A program made the translations under genes and the position numbers. The notes under the pieces are model-generated. The model saw only the letters and a program-made list of their open reading frames with translations. It ran no database searches and was not told where the DNA came from. Positions 63,183 through 64,000 of a stretch of DNA of 64,000 nucleotides are shown here, piece by piece. Source of the stretch: JAFGFY01 sp964520425. Lineage in GTDB: Bacteria; Desulfobacterota; DSM-4660; Desulfatiglandales; HGW-15. The stretch is taken from NCBI GenBank assembly GCA_964520425.1, contig CAZFMX010000006.1, positions 1-64,000 on the forward strand, in the 5' to 3' direction. How positions within the stretch are numbered: the stretch's first letter is position 1; each line of letters starts with the position of its first letter.

Positions 63183-64000
63183 ATGGGGAATAGTCAAAAA
63201 GGGATACATATCAGTAGACGTGGCTTTTTTAAGACAACCGCTCTGGCGAGTATGGCTGTTAGTCTTCCAGCGGCTGCTCTTGAGGGGCAAAGCACTAGTA
63301 CGACTTCAGTTGGAACAAAACCGAGCCCCGCTGGGAGAAAAAGAAACCTGCTTTTTTCAAGTGACAATCCCGAAAGATTCAGAAAGCTTATTGAATCGAT
63401 TCAAGCCATCAATGAATACGATTTCAATGTGACACCAATCAAGATCGACTATCAGAAACTCAAGGAATCCGCCGCTGCCATTCAAGAACATGACGCAGAT
63501 ATTCTTGCTATCAATCTGCCTATGGGCATCTCTTCAGCAAGAATCGGCGACTACCTCGACAACCCAAACATTCCCGTCATAGTGATCGCGTCAAGTCCCG
63601 ATCTGATCATGCTGGAAGCGGATGCAGTGGCAAGGCTCCGAAGAAAAGGCATCAATTCCGTGCTCTCCAATTCGGAATCCCATTTTTTGGAGCTGGTAAA
63701 GATCTTTGCAGCTCCCAGGATTCTGGAAGGCAAGAAAGCCCTTATTTTCGGCAAGCCATTTGACTCCTCCAGCGTCTCGGCCCCCCATCTCGATGCAGAT
63801 TACATTTACCAACATACTGGCGTCAGGCTTGAGTACCGGCCGATATCGGAATTGAAGCCGCTACTTGAAATGGTTGACGAATCAGAAGCCAGGAGGGAAA
63901 TGAAACGTCTGAAAAAAGAGGCCGTGAAGATTGTGGAACCTACGGATGACGCGATTCTTAAGGCCTGTAAAATGTATGTCCTGCTTCGATCCCTAATAGA
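63183..64000 (+). CDS. Tat-exported L-fucose isomerase-like protein, 3' end beyond window
   Basis: Translated by eye from the ATG at 63183 (GGGGGAAG 6-8 nt upstream); the frame is open to the window edge, giving 272 residues. A Tat signal (HISRRGFFKTTALASMAVSL, RR at 12-13) is followed by a fold that resembles the N-terminal half of L-fucose/arabinose isomerase-like proteins: NIPVIVIASSPDL, KALIFGKPFDSSSVSAPH, HTGVRLEYRPISELKPLLE and VEPTDDAILKACKMYVLLRS. Export of such a protein is unusual. The catalytic half is not in the window, so the function is open. Confidence 0.65.
   Translation, partial: MGNSQKGIHISRRGFFKTTALASMAVSLPAAALEGQSTSTTSVGTKPSPAGRKRNLLFSSDNPERFRKLIESIQAINEYDFNVTPIKIDYQKLKESAAAIQEHDADILAINLPMGISSARIGDYLDNPNIPVIVIASSPDLIMLEADAVARLRRKGINSVLSNSESHFLELVKIFAAPRILEGKKALIFGKPFDSSSVSAPHLDADYIYQHTGVRLEYRPISELKPLLEMVDESEARREMKRLKKEAVKIVEPTDDAILKACKMYVLLRSLI

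Overview
The window looks like a scaffold from a strictly anaerobic, Gram-negative, deltaproteobacterial-type organism (Desulfobacterota-like, by inference). Evidence for this: a Ni-Fe carbon monoxide dehydrogenase (cooS), a rubrerythrin / PerR / desulfoferrodoxin / rubredoxin / flavodoxin oxygen-defence cluster, a TonB-dependent outer-membrane receptor, YdbH-type envelope proteins, Tat-exported Fe-S proteins, and small four-helix-bundle proteins. One run of 100 N at 27220-27319 is flanked by an exact 55-nt duplication, so it is most likely an assembly artefact. No rRNA, tRNA or CRISPR array was seen.

Layout. 1-7322 is a mobile-element segment: two overlapping tyrosine recombinase genes (one cut by the window edge), a helically phased iteron array, a large primase-helicase, a small DUF5659-like gene, and a divergent A/T-rich operon of an HTH regulator, a TcmP protein and a Gp37/Gp68 (DUF5131) three-Cys protein. 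7323-7761 holds an attC-like bulged hairpin and a terminator. 7762-17976 is a minus-strand operon of two near-identical surface proteins, a 2212-residue secreted Rhs/YD-repeat polymorphic toxin with a duplicated beta-helix, and a small likely immunity gene. 18733-23873 is an ECF sigma / anti-sigma / DUF4252 / ABC-2 exporter operon. 24178-31050 holds a mixed set: a hypothetical gene, a DUF3365 haem protein, a degenerate PHP membrane protein, a four-helix-bundle protein, asparagine synthetase and an aminopeptidase-like lipoprotein.

31304-35667 is a YdbH / YnbE-YdbL envelope cluster plus a DUF6599 protein. 35892-39125 encodes a Tat-exported DUF362 protein and a NapH-NapG fusion polyferredoxin. 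Then come isocitrate dehydrogenase, a class III nucleotide cyclase with TPRs and a membrane coiled-coil protein. 42772-45817 is the oxygen/superoxide defence operon, with a candidate PerR operator upstream. cooS follows with its own terminator. 48077-58752 is a cobalamin locus: a double-nitroreductase SagB-like gene, btuD, btuC, btuF, cobQ, btuB under a cobalamin riboswitch with terminator, and a divergent DUF71/Dph6-type ATP pyrophosphatase. The right end has a glycosyltransferase, a small membrane protein, an NTF2-like lipoprotein, a Tat aldo/keto reductase with two 4Fe-4S motifs, and a partial Tat-exported isomerase-like gene.

Strongest leads: the regulator-TcmP-DUF5131 module inside the mobile element; the Sec-exported Rhs toxin whose last ~100 residues resemble the TreTu ADP-ribosyltransferase toxins, with its neighbouring immunity candidate; the phased iterons between primase and recombinases; and a three-copy family of inverted-repeat (MITE-like) elements whose ends supply or overlap stop codons.
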